Notes under the pieces: generated by a model
Seen by the model: the letters and a program-made list of their open reading frames with translations, nothing else
Database searches by the model: none
Told to the model about the DNA's origin: nothing
Shown: positions 1 to 8,200 of the stretch, piece after piece
Position numbering within the stretch: position 1 is the first letter of the stretch
Layout of the letters: every line of letters starts with the position of its first letter
Position numbers and translations under genes: made by a program
Assembly (NCBI RefSeq): GCF_016786355.1
Contig: NZ_JADWYX010000049.1
Span: 1-64,000 of the forward strand
Reading direction: 5' to 3'
Length of the DNA: 64,000 bases
DNA from: Frankia sp. AgB1.9
GTDB taxonomy: Bacteria > Actinomycetota > Actinomycetes > Frankiales > Frankiaceae

Positions 1-28
1 GAAGCCGAGCCCACCCGGGCTCGGCTTC
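1..28 (-). terminator. Terminator hairpin after sdhB
   Basis: A perfect 12-bp inverted repeat (GAAGCCGAGCCC and its complement) with a 4-nt loop sits 28 nt downstream of the sdhB stop. It is the likely end of the sdhCAB transcript. There is no clear U-tract, as is usual for actinobacterial terminators. Confidence 0.75.
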
Positions 29-56
29 CGCTCGGCCGGCCGCTGGAGATCCGTCG

Positions 57-821
57 TCAGGCGCCGTCGCCCGAGCCGCGGCGCAGCCGGCGGCCGATCG
101 CGGCGATCGGGTCGTAGGACGCGTCCACGACCCGCTCCTTGAGCGGGATGATGCCGTTGTCGGTGATCTTGATGTGTTCCGGGCAGACCTCGGTGCAGCA
201 CTTGGTGATGTTGCAGTAGCCGATGCCGGCCTCAGCCCGCAGCAGGTCGCGGCGGTCGTTGGTGTCCAGCGGGTGCATCTCCAGCTCGGCGTACCGGATC
301 ATCAGCCGCGGGCCGGCGAAGACCTGCTTGTTGTCCTCGTGGTCGCGGATGACGTGGCAGACGTTCTGGCACATGAAGCACTCGATGCACTTGCGGAACT
401 CCTGGACGCGGTCCACGTCCGTCTGCGCCATCCGGTGGTGCCCGTCGTCGCCGGTCGGCTTGCCAGGGGCGAAGGTGGGCACCTCCTCGGCCTTCTCGTA
501 GTTGAACGTCACGTCGGTGACCAGGTCGCGCACCACCGGGAAGGCGCGCAGCGGGGTGATCGTCACCGTCTCGCCGGGCTCGAAGGTGTTCAGCCGGGTC
601 ATGCACATCAGCCGGGGCCTGCCGTTCACCTCGGCCGAGCAGGACCCGCACTTGCCGGCCTTGCAGTTCCACCGGACGGCCAGGTCGTTCGCCTGGGACG
701 CCTGCAGCCGGTGCACCGCGTCGAGGACGACCATGCCCTCCTCGACGTCGACGGTGAAGTCCTGCAGCCCACCGCCGTCGGCGTCACCGCGCCACACCCG
801 CATCGCGAGCTCGTAGCCCAT
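57..821 (-). CDS. sdhB: Succinate dehydrogenase/fumarate reductase iron-sulfur subunit
   Basis: Encodes 254 aa, the electron-transfer subunit of complex II. It carries electrons from the flavoprotein to the membrane quinone site through three Fe-S clusters. The N-terminal ferredoxin-like domain shows the 2Fe-2S ligands in CKAGKCGSC with a later LMC. The C-terminal half has CIECFMCQNVC and a CCTEVCPEH segment for the 4Fe-4S and 3Fe-4S clusters. The start codon follows the sdhA stop after a single base (TGA-G-ATG), so the two are translationally coupled. Length and gene order (membrane subunit, flavoprotein, Fe-S subunit) match Mycobacterium Sdh1 (Rv0249c-Rv0247c) rather than the classical sdhCDAB arrangement. 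The cytoplasmic location and complex II role are well established for this family. Confidence 0.95.
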   Translation of the reverse strand: MGYELAMRVWRGDADGGGLQDFTVDVEEGMVVLDAVHRLQASQANDLAVRWNCKAGKCGSCSAEVNGRPRLMCMTRLNTFEPGETVTITPLRAFPVVRDLVTDVTFNYEKAEEVPTFAPGKPTGDDGHHRMAQTDVDRVQEFRKCIECFMCQNVCHVIRDHEDNKQVFAGPRLMIRYAELEMHPLDTNDRRDLLRAEAGIGYCNITKCCTEVCPEHIKITDNGIIPLKERVVDASYDPIAAIGRRLRRGSGDGA

Positions 822-822
822 C

Positions 823-2739
823 TCAGCCGTTCCCTTCGTTGCTCGCCCCGGCAGCCGTCGGCGTCTCGGGTGGGGTGGTACCGGCCGCGGCCGGTGCCGG
901 AACGGCGGCCGGTGCCGCGGGTGGGTCGAACAGCTCCGCGAGGTCCGCCGGCATCTGCGGCAGCGGCTGGGCGGTGAGCTCCAACTGGCCCGCGCGCAGC
1001 CGCAGCACGTGGTTGACCTTCGCGAACTCCGGGTCGGTGCCCGGGTAGTCGTCGCGGGTGTGCCCGCCCCGGCTCTCCTTGCGGGCCAGGGCCGCGGTCG
1101 CGACGCACTCGGCGACCAGCAGCATCGAGTTCAGGTCCAGGGCCAGGTGCCAGCCCGGGTTGTACTGCCGGTGGCCCTCGACGGCGACCTTCTCGGCCCG
1201 GGTGCGCAGCTCGCCGATCTTCTTGAGCGCCTCGGTGAGCTCGTGCTCGGTCCGGATGATCCCGACCAGCGACTGCATCACCGCCTGCAGGTCGGACTGC
1301 AGGGTGTACGGGTTCTCGGCGCCGTCGGTGCCGAGCCGCTCGAACGGCGCGAGCGCCGCGGCCGAGGTCTCGGCGAGCTGCGCCTCGTCGGCGGCCGGGC
1401 GTGCGTCCGGCGCGAGCGCCGCCGCGTACCCGGCCGCGGCGGCGCCGGCGCGCCGGCCGAACACCACCAGGTCCGACAGTGAGTTCCCGCCGAGGCGGTT
1501 CGAGCCGTGCAGCCCCGCGGCGCACTCGCCGGCGGCGAACAGGCCGGGCAGCGTCGTCGCCTGACTCTCCGGGTCGACCTTGATTCCGCCCATCACGTAG
1601 TGGCAGGTCGGGCCGACCTCCATCGCCTCCTTCGTGATGTCGACGTCCGCCAGCTCCTTGAACTGGTGGTACATCGACGGAAGCCGCCGGCGGATCGTCT
1701 CCGGGTCGCGGCGCGACGCGATGTCGAGGAAGACGCCGCCGTGCGGGGTCCCCCGCCCGGCCTTCACCTCGGAGTTGATCGCTCGGGCGACCTCGTCACG
1801 GGGGAGCAGCTCCGGAGGCCTGCGGGCCGTCTTCTTGTCCGTGTACCAGCGGTCGGCCTCCTCCTCGGTGTCGGCTGTGTCCGCGGCGAACACCTCGGGG
1901 ATGTAGTCGAACATGAAGCGCCGGCCCTCGGTGTTACGCAGCACTCCACCGTCGCCGCGCACGCCCTCGGTGACGAGAATGCCCTTCACCGACGGCGGCC
2001 AGACCATGCCGGTCGGGTGGAACTGCACGAACTCCATGTCCATCAGCGCGGCCCCGGCCCGCAGCGCGAGCGACTGGCCGTCGCCGGTGTACTCCCAGGA
2101 GTTCGAGGTCACCTGCCAGGATTTCCCGATGCCGCCGGTGGCGAGCACGACCGACGGCGCGTCGAACCGGACGAACGTGCCGGTCTCGCGCCAGTAGGCG
2201 AACACGCCGGCGATCCGCTCGCCGCCGCTCTCCGGGTCCGGCGCGGTCAGCAGCCGCTGCACGGTGCATTCCATGAAGACGTCGAGCTTCTTCGCGACGA
2301 CCCGGTTCTGCAGGGTGCGGATCAGTTCCAGGCCGGTGCGGTCGCCGACGTGTGCGAGGCGCGCGTACCGGTGGCCGCCGAAGTCGCGCTGCAGAATCTT
2401 GCCGTCCGGGGTGCGGTCGAAGACGGCGCCCCATTCCTCCAGCTCCCAGACCCGGTCCGGGGCCTCCTGCGCGTGGATCTGCGCCATGCGCCACTGGTTG
2501 AGCATCTTGCCGCCGCGCATGGTGTCGCGGAAATGCACCCGCCAGTTGTCCTCGGGCCACACGTTGGCCATCGCGGCGGCCATGCCGCCCTCGGCCATCA
2601 CCGTGTGCGCCTTGCCAAGCAGGCTCTTACAGACGATCGCGACGCGGGCGCCCTGCTCGTGCGCCTCGATCGCGGCCCGCAGCCCGGCTCCGCCGGCGCC
2701 GACCACCACGACGTCGTAGGTGTGTGTCTCGGCTGTCAC
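823..2739 (-). CDS. sdhA: Succinate dehydrogenase/fumarate reductase flavoprotein subunit
   Basis: Encodes 638 aa, the catalytic FAD subunit that oxidises succinate to fumarate. An N-terminal FAD-binding GAGGAGLRAAIEA motif lies around residues 15-27, followed by the GKAHTVMAEGG stretch. The HPTGMVWP segment and the HGSNRLGGNSLSDLVVFGRRAG signature near residue 415 are typical of SdhA/FrdA. The C-terminal domain ends in an Ala/Pro-rich tail. It is co-directional with sdhC upstream (103-nt gap) and sdhB downstream. Length is close to the roughly 640 aa of Mycobacterium Rv0248c. I see no missing catalytic motif. Confidence 0.95.
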   Translation of the reverse strand: MTAETHTYDVVVVGAGGAGLRAAIEAHEQGARVAIVCKSLLGKAHTVMAEGGMAAAMANVWPEDNWRVHFRDTMRGGKMLNQWRMAQIHAQEAPDRVWELEEWGAVFDRTPDGKILQRDFGGHRYARLAHVGDRTGLELIRTLQNRVVAKKLDVFMECTVQRLLTAPDPESGGERIAGVFAYWRETGTFVRFDAPSVVLATGGIGKSWQVTSNSWEYTGDGQSLALRAGAALMDMEFVQFHPTGMVWPPSVKGILVTEGVRGDGGVLRNTEGRRFMFDYIPEVFAADTADTEEEADRWYTDKKTARRPPELLPRDEVARAINSEVKAGRGTPHGGVFLDIASRRDPETIRRRLPSMYHQFKELADVDITKEAMEVGPTCHYVMGGIKVDPESQATTLPGLFAAGECAAGLHGSNRLGGNSLSDLVVFGRRAGAAAAGYAAALAPDARPAADEAQLAETSAAALAPFERLGTDGAENPYTLQSDLQAVMQSLVGIIRTEHELTEALKKIGELRTRAEKVAVEGHRQYNPGWHLALDLNSMLLVAECVATAALARKESRGGHTRDDYPGTDPEFAKVNHVLRLRAGQLELTAQPLPQMPADLAELFDPPAAPAAVPAPAAAGTTPPETPTAAGASNEGNG

Positions 2740-2842
2740 AGCAGTTTCCTTCTTTCCTTTCCGACCGTGTGAGCAAAGGACCGCTCAGGGGACCTGGCCA
2801 TGGCCACGCGAAAGGACGACCTCCCGCGCGGCGCCGGTCGCC

Positions 2843-3742
2843 TCAGGAGATCCAGTGCGGGTCGGTGATGGTCCCGGAGGCGACCAGCCAGACGTAGAAG
2901 TCGGCCACCATGATCCAGAGCAGGCTCGCCCAGGCGAACCACATGTGATTGCGGTTGAGCACCGACAGCCGGGCCCAGACCCGCCGGCGCAACGGCGCTT
3001 TGGACAGCAGCTTCAGCCCGCCGCCGCACAGGTGCCGGCAGGAATGGCACGACAGCGTGTAGCACCAGATCAGCGCCGAGTTCACCACCAGGACCCCGGT
3101 GCCGACGCCGACGCCGAACTTCCCGCCCGGAAAGATGAACGCGAGCACCGCGTCATACGTGAGCAGCCCGGCGAAGATGAGCGCGAAGTAGAAGAAGTAG
3201 CGGTGCGCGTTCTGCAGCAGCAACGGGAACTTCTTCTCACCCGAGTAGCCGCGGCGGGCGTCCGGGACGGCACACGCCGGCGGGGCCCACCAGAACGACC
3301 GGTAGTACGCCTTCCGGTAGTAGTAGCAGGTCAGCCGGAACCCGAGCGGGAACACCAGGATGAGCAGCGCCGGCGAAACCGGGTTGATGTTGCCGAAGAT
3401 GTGCGGCGTCGCGTCGTCGGCGCAGTTCGCCGTGAGGCACGGCGAGTAGAACGGCGACAGGTACGGCTTGGCGAAGTAGTTGCCGTTGCGCAGCGCGGCC
3501 CAGATGCCGTACACGGTGAACCCGGTCAGCACGACGACGGTGAACACCGGGGCGATCCACCAGTTGTCCTGGCGCAGCGTCCGCGCCTCGACGGCGGCGC
3601 GTGGCCTGGGCACCGGTCTGGGACGCGTGGGCGTGGCCGCGCCGCCGGGTGCCGCCGCCCCGTTGGGCGAGGCCGCGCTGGTCGGTGGTGCGGTGGACGG
3701 GGCCGGGTCCGCGACCGGCGCGGGTCTGGTCCGAACGGGCAT
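2843..3742 (-). CDS. sdhC: Succinate dehydrogenase cytochrome b-type membrane subunit
   Basis: Encodes 299 aa. About 50 Ala/Pro/Thr-rich residues are followed by five hydrophobic segments, as in Rv0249c-like membrane anchors that combine the roles of SdhC and SdhD in one chain. His residues in or near helices (HRYFFYF, CHSCRHLC) are candidate haem ligands. The start chosen is the ATG at 3742, because GAGGAG lies 9 nt upstream. A frame open further upstream to 3844 would run translation through the tandem repeats and lacks a ribosome binding site. It is the first gene of sdhCAB. The 5' leader is occupied by six 25-bp tandem repeats, which could affect expression (inference). Confidence 0.88.
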   Translation of the reverse strand: MPVRTRPAPVADPAPSTAPPTSAASPNGAAAPGGAATPTRPRPVPRPRAAVEARTLRQDNWWIAPVFTVVVLTGFTVYGIWAALRNGNYFAKPYLSPFYSPCLTANCADDATPHIFGNINPVSPALLILVFPLGFRLTCYYYRKAYYRSFWWAPPACAVPDARRGYSGEKKFPLLLQNAHRYFFYFALIFAGLLTYDAVLAFIFPGGKFGVGVGTGVLVVNSALIWCYTLSCHSCRHLCGGGLKLLSKAPLRRRVWARLSVLNRNHMWFAWASLLWIMVADFYVWLVASGTITDPHWIS

Positions 3743-3763
3743 GTTTGTTGTCTCCTCGGCTGT

Positions 3764-3914
3764 GCCATCCAGGGCCAACCGCAGGCCTGCCGTCCAAGGC
3801 CAACGGCGGGCCTGCCAGCTCTGGTCAACTGCGGGGCCTGCCATCCCTGGCCGACGGCGGGCCTGTCATCCCTGACCAACCGCGGGCCTGATGTCCACGG
3901 CCAACTGCGGGCCT
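3764..3914. repeat. Six 25-bp tandem repeats in the sdhC leader
   Basis: Six head-to-tail units start at 3764, 3789, 3814 (26 nt), 3840, 3865 and 3890. Each resembles GCCATCCNTGGCCAACNGCG followed by GGCCT. Units differ from one another at several positions, so the array is old rather than freshly amplified. It ends 21 nt upstream of the sdhC start codon and must lie in the promoter or 5' leader of the operon. Confidence 0.9.
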
Positions 3915-4196
3915 GGCGCCGCGGTGGGCTGCCCGCCGCCGGCCCGCTGCCGCGGAGCCGCTCGGGAGCCCCGCGGGAAACGCGGATGCCACGCGGGCTC
4001 ACCCGGGGGCGGCATCGCGTGGCCCGTGGCGCGCGGCTGCGCGGACCCTCTGGCCCCGAAGTGGGGTGCGCCCCTCTATATGACTGCTCAGGCGCAGAGG
4101 GTCCGTGTGCTGCACATCACGGCCCACGGCGCAGTCTGGCCGATCTCCGATCGGTTGACCAGAGTCTTCGAGGAACGTGTTCTCGTTTCGCAGTCC

Positions 4197-4272
4197 CCGG
4201 CGCCAAGCCGGCGCCGCGGCAGCGCTGGGTCAGCGCTGGGTCGAAGCCGCAGCGGCGCCGGCTTGGCGCCGG
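4197..4272. repeat. Perfect 21-bp inverted repeat with 34-nt loop
   Basis: The left arm 4197-4217 and right arm 4252-4272 are perfect complements built from CCGGCGCCAAGCCGGCGCC. The loop contains the 11-nt direct repeat CAGCGCTGGGT twice. Such a stem could act as terminator for the upstream aldo/keto reductase or block readthrough into sdhC. Confidence 0.8.
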
Positions 4273-4296
4273 CTTGGCGCGGAGGCGGCGGCGGCT

Positions 4297-4371
4297 TGAT
4301 CGCTGTTTCGGCCCTGGTATGGCTGTAAACCGGTCCCGATCACGACCACCAGAGGGCCAAAACGACGATCA
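4297..4371. repeat. Dispersed 75-nt palindrome, copy A
   Basis: Imperfect inverted repeat running from TGATCGCTGTTTCGGCCCT to AGGGCCAAAACGACGATCA. It is the same length as five other copies in the window and lies 102 nt 3' of the aldo/keto reductase stop. Confidence 0.85.
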
Positions 4372-4473
4372 CCTGAGGTCCGCCGGCCAGCGGGCAGCGG
4401 ACGACGTCGGCCAGGCGGCCGGCAACGCCGCGGACGTCGGACCAGGTGAAACGCGGGCCCGCCGCTCCAGCCC

Positions 4474-5523
4474 TCAGGTCGCCTGCCGGCGCTCGGCCTT
4501 CCGCCGGCGCCGGGCCGGGTTGGTCAGCGCGGGCGAGATCCAGCCGGCGTCGGCCGAGTTGATGTTCGTGCCCGGCGGGACGAGCTCGTCGATCCGGTCG
4601 AGGGTCGCGTCGTCGAGGGTCACGTCGGCCGCGGTCAGCTGGCTTTCGAGGTGCTCCATCGTGCGCGGGCCGATGATCGCGGAGGTCACCGCCGGGTGGC
4701 GGATGACGAACGCGATCGCCAGCTCGATCAGGCTGATCCCGGCCTCAGCCGCCACCTCGGCCAGCTCGATGGCCAGTTCGGCCTTGCGGCGGTTGGTCGC
4801 AATCGTCATATCAAACCGCTGCGGAATCCGCTCGGCCCGGCTGCTCGTGACGTCCAGCCCGCTGTCACGGGTGTAGCGGCCGGAAAGGTAGCCGCCAGCC
4901 AGTGGGCTCCAGGGCAGCACCCCCATGCCGTACTTCTGCGCGACCGGCAGCAGATCGGCCTCGATGCCGCGGACCAGAATCGAGTAGGGCGGCTGCTCGG
5001 TGACGAAGCGCTCCCGGCCGCGCTTCTCGGCCACCCACTGCGCCTCGACCACCTCGTGCGCCGGGAACGTGGAGCTGCCGAAATAACGGATCTTGCCGGC
5101 CCGCACCAGGTCGGTGAGCGCTCCGAGCGTCTCGTCGATCTCGGTCGTCGGGTCGGGCCGGTGCACCTGATAGAGGTCGATGTAGTCGGTGTCGAGGCGG
5201 CGCAGGCTGTTCTCGCACTCCTGGATGAGCCAGCGCCGGGACAGGCCGCCCCGGTTCGGGCCCTCGCCCATCGGCATGTACGCCTTCGTCGCGAGCACGA
5301 CGTCGTCGCGGCGGCCGGCGAGCGCCTTACCGACGATCGTCTCCGACTCGCCGGCCGAGTAGACGTCGGCGGTGTCGATGAAGTTGACCCCCGCGTCCAG
5401 GGCCCGGTGAATGATCTTTATTGACTCGTCGTGGTCGGGGTTGCCCCAGGCGCCGAACATCATCGCGCCCAGGCACAGTGGGGTAACCCGCACGCCAGTG
5501 CGGCCGAGTACTCGATAGTTCAT
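4474..5523 (-). CDS. Aldo/keto reductase
   Basis: Encodes 349 aa, a predicted NADPH-dependent oxidoreductase of the AKR superfamily (TIM barrel), acting on aldehydes or ketones in the cytoplasm. The catalytic tetrad is visible: Asp and Tyr in DTADVYSAGESE, Lys in VVLATKAY and His in LYQVHRPD. The C-terminal cofactor-binding segment (SAIIGPRTMEHLE) is intact. The start at 5523 gives the conserved opening MNYRVLGRTG; an upstream extension would read antisense through the neighbouring gene. It is transcribed divergently from the amidohydrolase gene with only 25 nt between the two start codons. Substrate cannot be told from sequence. It most resembles the L-glyceraldehyde 3-phosphate reductase/general stress AKR branch. 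Confidence 0.9.
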   Translation of the reverse strand: MNYRVLGRTGVRVTPLCLGAMMFGAWGNPDHDESIKIIHRALDAGVNFIDTADVYSAGESETIVGKALAGRRDDVVLATKAYMPMGEGPNRGGLSRRWLIQECENSLRRLDTDYIDLYQVHRPDPTTEIDETLGALTDLVRAGKIRYFGSSTFPAHEVVEAQWVAEKRGRERFVTEQPPYSILVRGIEADLLPVAQKYGMGVLPWSPLAGGYLSGRYTRDSGLDVTSSRAERIPQRFDMTIATNRRKAELAIELAEVAAEAGISLIELAIAFVIRHPAVTSAIIGPRTMEHLESQLTAADVTLDDATLDRIDELVPPGTNINSADAGWISPALTNPARRRRKAERRQAT

Positions 5524-5548
5524 CGTCACGTGGGTTAAGCATTGTCGC

Positions 5549-6691
5549 GTGGCGAACACATGGCAATCAGGGGGCCGCCGGCCGGAAGTCCTCCATGTCG
5601 TCGGCCGGGTCCTGGTCGGGCCGACGGAGGTCCGCGACGAGCTGTGGGTCGTCGGTGACCGGATCACGTTCGCCGCCCCAACCGGCCCGGCCGACGTCCG
5701 CACCATCCGGGGCTGGGTGCTGCCCGGCCTCGTCGACGCCCACTGCCACGTCGGCCTCGGCAAGCAGGGCGCCGTCGACCAGGAGACCACCCTCGCCCAG
5801 GCGGTGGCCGACCGGGACGTCGGCGCCCTGCTGCTGCGCGATGCCGGCTCGCCAGCGGACACCCGCTGGATCGACGACCGCGACGACCTGCCCCGACTCG
5901 TCCGCGCCGGCCGACACATCGCCCGCAGCCGCCGCTACATCCGTAACTACGCCGAAGAGGTCGAGCCGGACGGCCTGGCCGCCGAGGTGGTCCGGCAGGC
6001 CGGGCGGGGCGACGGTTGGGTGAAGCTCGTCGGCGACTGGATCGACCGCTCCCTCGGCGACCTCGCGCCCTGCTGGCCGTCCGAAGCCGTCGCCGAGGCG
6101 ATCGCGGCCGCGCACGCCGCCGGCGCCCGGGTGACCGCGCACTGCTTCGCCGAGGACTCGCTGCCCGACCTCGCCGCCGCGGGCATCGACTGCGTCGAAC
6201 ACGCGACCGGCCTGTCCGACGACACCATCGCCGTCTTCGCGGCCCGCGGCATCGCGATCGTCCCGACGCTGGTCAACATCGCCACGTTCCCCGAGATCGC
6301 CGCCCCAGCAGAGGACCGGTTTCCCTTGTACTACAAGCACATGCTCGCGTTGCACGCCCGTCGGTACGCGACCATCGGCGCCGCCTATGACGCGGGCATC
6401 CCCATCTACGTCGGCACCGACGCGGGCGGTTCGCTGCCGCACGGCCTCGTCGGGGCCGAGGTCGCCGAGCTGGTCAAGGCCGGCCTGCCCCCGCTCGCCG
6501 CCCTCGCGGCCGCGACGTGGTCGGCCCGAGCCTGGCTCGGCTTCCCCGGTCTGGATGAGGGTGCCCCCGCCGACCTCGTCGTCTACCCCGAGGACCCGCG
6601 AGCCGCCCCCGCGGTCCTCGCCGCCCCCGACCTCATCGTCCTGCGCGGCCAGCCGCTCACGGGAAAGGGCCTGGACCATCCCGGCGTCTGA
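5549..6691 (+). CDS. Metal-dependent amidohydrolase
   Basis: Encodes 380 aa, starting at GTG 5549. Amidohydrolase superfamily (imidazolonepropionase/prolidase-like). The first metal site HxH is in LVDAHCHVG. A candidate bridging Lys lies in WVKLVGDW, further His ligands in VTAHCFAE and CVEHATG, and the conserved Asp in YVGTDAGG. The N- and C-terminal beta-sandwich strands (VVGDRITFAAP, GAPADLVVYPEDP) are complete. The substrate is unknown. The gene is divergent from the aldo/keto reductase with 25 nt between starts, so their promoters must overlap the other gene's 5' end, or transcripts are leaderless. Confidence 0.88.
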   Translation: MANTWQSGGRRPEVLHVVGRVLVGPTEVRDELWVVGDRITFAAPTGPADVRTIRGWVLPGLVDAHCHVGLGKQGAVDQETTLAQAVADRDVGALLLRDAGSPADTRWIDDRDDLPRLVRAGRHIARSRRYIRNYAEEVEPDGLAAEVVRQAGRGDGWVKLVGDWIDRSLGDLAPCWPSEAVAEAIAAAHAAGARVTAHCFAEDSLPDLAAAGIDCVEHATGLSDDTIAVFAARGIAIVPTLVNIATFPEIAAPAEDRFPLYYKHMLALHARRYATIGAAYDAGIPIYVGTDAGGSLPHGLVGAEVAELVKAGLPPLAALAAATWSARAWLGFPGLDEGAPADLVVYPEDPRAAPAVLAAPDLIVLRGQPLTGKGLDHPGV

Positions 6692-7071
6692 CGCCTTCGG
6701 CGTCTGTCGATCAGGTGCGTCGGCGATTCGGCCTGGCAGCGGGCCGTAGTTCAACGATCCGGAGTGTGCTCTGCCCGGTGCTCGGCCCGGCGGTCTCGTC
6801 ACGAAGGCGGACGGCGGGCTCCCGGCCTCCCTGCGCTCCCTCCGCTGACCGTCGCCACGGGCAGACTCGCGCTGCCCGTCTCGCAGCCCTCGCAGCCCTC
6901 CCAGATCGACGGCCCCTCCGGGTGATCGCGGTTTGTGCCCTCCCATGGTCGTAATCGAGGCCGCCCTACAACCACGGGAGGGCCTAAACCCCGATCAAGA
7001 GAGCTCGGAGCCGTCCACAGGGCGAGCGGAGACCGCTGCCACGGGGGCTGATCGGGTGCAGAGTGCGGGGC
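6692..7071. other. Intergenic region containing palindrome copy B
   Basis: No gene seen. It begins with a short GACGCC-TTC-GGCGTC hairpin (6690-6704) overlapping the amidohydrolase stop and contains a dispersed palindrome copy at 6923-6997. The rest is unremarkable GC-rich sequence. Confidence 0.55.
6923..6997. repeat. Dispersed 75-nt palindrome, copy B
   Basis: Runs from TGATCGCGGTTTGTGCCCT to GGGCCTAAACCCCGATCA. It is nearly identical to copy C at 8062-8136, sharing the loop ATCGAGGCCGCCCT and the CTCCGGG just upstream. The two lie in direct orientation on either side of a broken gene. Confidence 0.88.
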
Positions 7072-8021
7072 ATGAGGGTGGAGGGGAGAGCGCTTCCGGA
7101 TGGGGGGTACGCGGGGATGGCCGAAACGCTTCGGATCGCCGGGCGCCAGCACGGCATGGTCACCTATTCGCAGGCACTGGGATCGGGGCTGAGCCGGGGG
7201 CAGGTCCGCCAGCTCGTCCGGACCGGTGCCTAGGTTCGTCCGTTCCCGGACGCCTACCTCGTCGCGGGCGCTGACGCCTTCCTCGGGCGAGTCCACGCGG
7301 CGGTGAGTCGACGGCCGGGGGCGGTGGTGTGTGGCCTGACGGCCGCCCGGCTGCACGGTCTACGCGCGCTCCCTGCGCCGCAGCCGGCTGAGCCGGTAAG
7401 TCTTTCCGTCGACGGGTCGACCAGCCGGTCGGCCACCCCGGGAATCGTCCTGTGCTCCGGGGACCTGCCGGACGCGCAGGTCAGGCGGCGCGACGGCCTC
7501 GCGGTCACCTGCGTGACGCGGACGCTCGCCGATCTCGTCCTCCACTGGGACGGCCGGCGGCTGTCGCTCTGTTGGACGCGGCGGCGCATGACCGCCGGTT
7601 CCGTGATCTTGCCGAGGTGGGTGCACTGCTGCTCGGCCGGCACGGCGCCCCGGTCCGGGTCCGATGGCTGGCCGACGTCGATGCCCGAGCCGAGTCTCCG
7701 CTGGAGAGCCGGTTACGACTCGCTCTGGCCGACCGTGGGCTGAGGCCGGCCGAGGTGCAGTTCGCCGTCGTAGACGAGGTCGGGCGGCCCGTCGCTCGCG
7801 CCGACCTTGCCTACCCTGAGCAGCGTCTGCTGGTCGAGGCGGACGGCGCCGTTTTCCACCGTGACCACGCTGGCGACCCGCAGCCGCTGTACCGCGATCG
7901 CGAGCGACAGAACGCCTTGGCCCGCCTGGGCTGGACGGTCCTGCGCTTTACATGGTCCGACGTCCTCACCCGGCCTGACGACGTGGCCGACGTCGTCTGC
8001 CGTGCGCTCTCCCGGCCATGA
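7072..8021 (+). pseudogene. Decayed AbiEi-like/DUF559 (Vsr-fold) protein gene
   Basis: When intact this would encode a protein of about 300 aa with an N-terminal winged-helix (AbiEi antitoxin-like) region and a C-terminal DUF559 domain of the Vsr endonuclease fold. Two lesions are visible. An amber TAG at 7231-7233 stands where Trp would suit (RTGA-stop-VRPF). A one-base loss near 7551 moves the frame from ...LVLHWD to RPAAVALLDAAAHDRR. The C-terminal part keeps LLVEADGAVFHRD and ends LGWTVLRFTW, typical of DUF559. The start is ATG 7072 or the in-frame ATG 7117. It is flanked by palindrome copies B and C. Both lesions need confirming in raw reads, but two independent hits argue for real decay. 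Confidence 0.8.
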
Positions 8022-8061
8022 TCGCCTTCTTGGACCGCTCCCGGCGGGCTGCGCCTCCGGG

Positions 8062-8136
8062 TGATCGCCGTTTTGGCCCTCCGGTGGTTGCAATCGAGGC
8101 CGCCCTGCAACCACGGGAGGGCGCAAACCCCGATCA
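8062..8136. repeat. Dispersed 75-nt palindrome, copy C
   Basis: The most symmetric copy: the left arm with TTTTGGCCCTCCGGTGGTTG pairs with CAACCACGGGAGGGCGCAAA. It lies 41 nt 3' of the broken DUF559 gene and 3' of the convergent adenine deaminase gene. It is followed at about 8150-8190 by a short run of repeated GGGCGCC units. Confidence 0.88.
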
Positions 8137-8200
8137 AGCTCGTTCGGGCGCCGGGCGCCGGGCGCGGGGCGCCGGGCGCCGGGCGAGGCGAGGTCGGTGG

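Larger units (their letters stand above)
3915..4473. other. Intergenic region with nested palindromes
   Basis: No convincing gene. Beyond the tandem repeats there is an 11-bp inverted repeat (CGGACCCTCTG, 4042-4052 with 4095-4105) enclosing a TA-rich CTATATGA. There is also the large 21-bp palindrome at 4197-4272 and a copy of the dispersed 75-nt palindrome at 4297-4371. The region lies 3' of the aldo/keto reductase and 5' of sdhC, so it should contain the sdh promoter. I could not fix -35/-10 boxes. Confidence 0.6.

Noticed and set aside
3764-3914. CRISPR array
   Set aside because: Units are directly tandem at 25 nt with no spacers and are too diverged.
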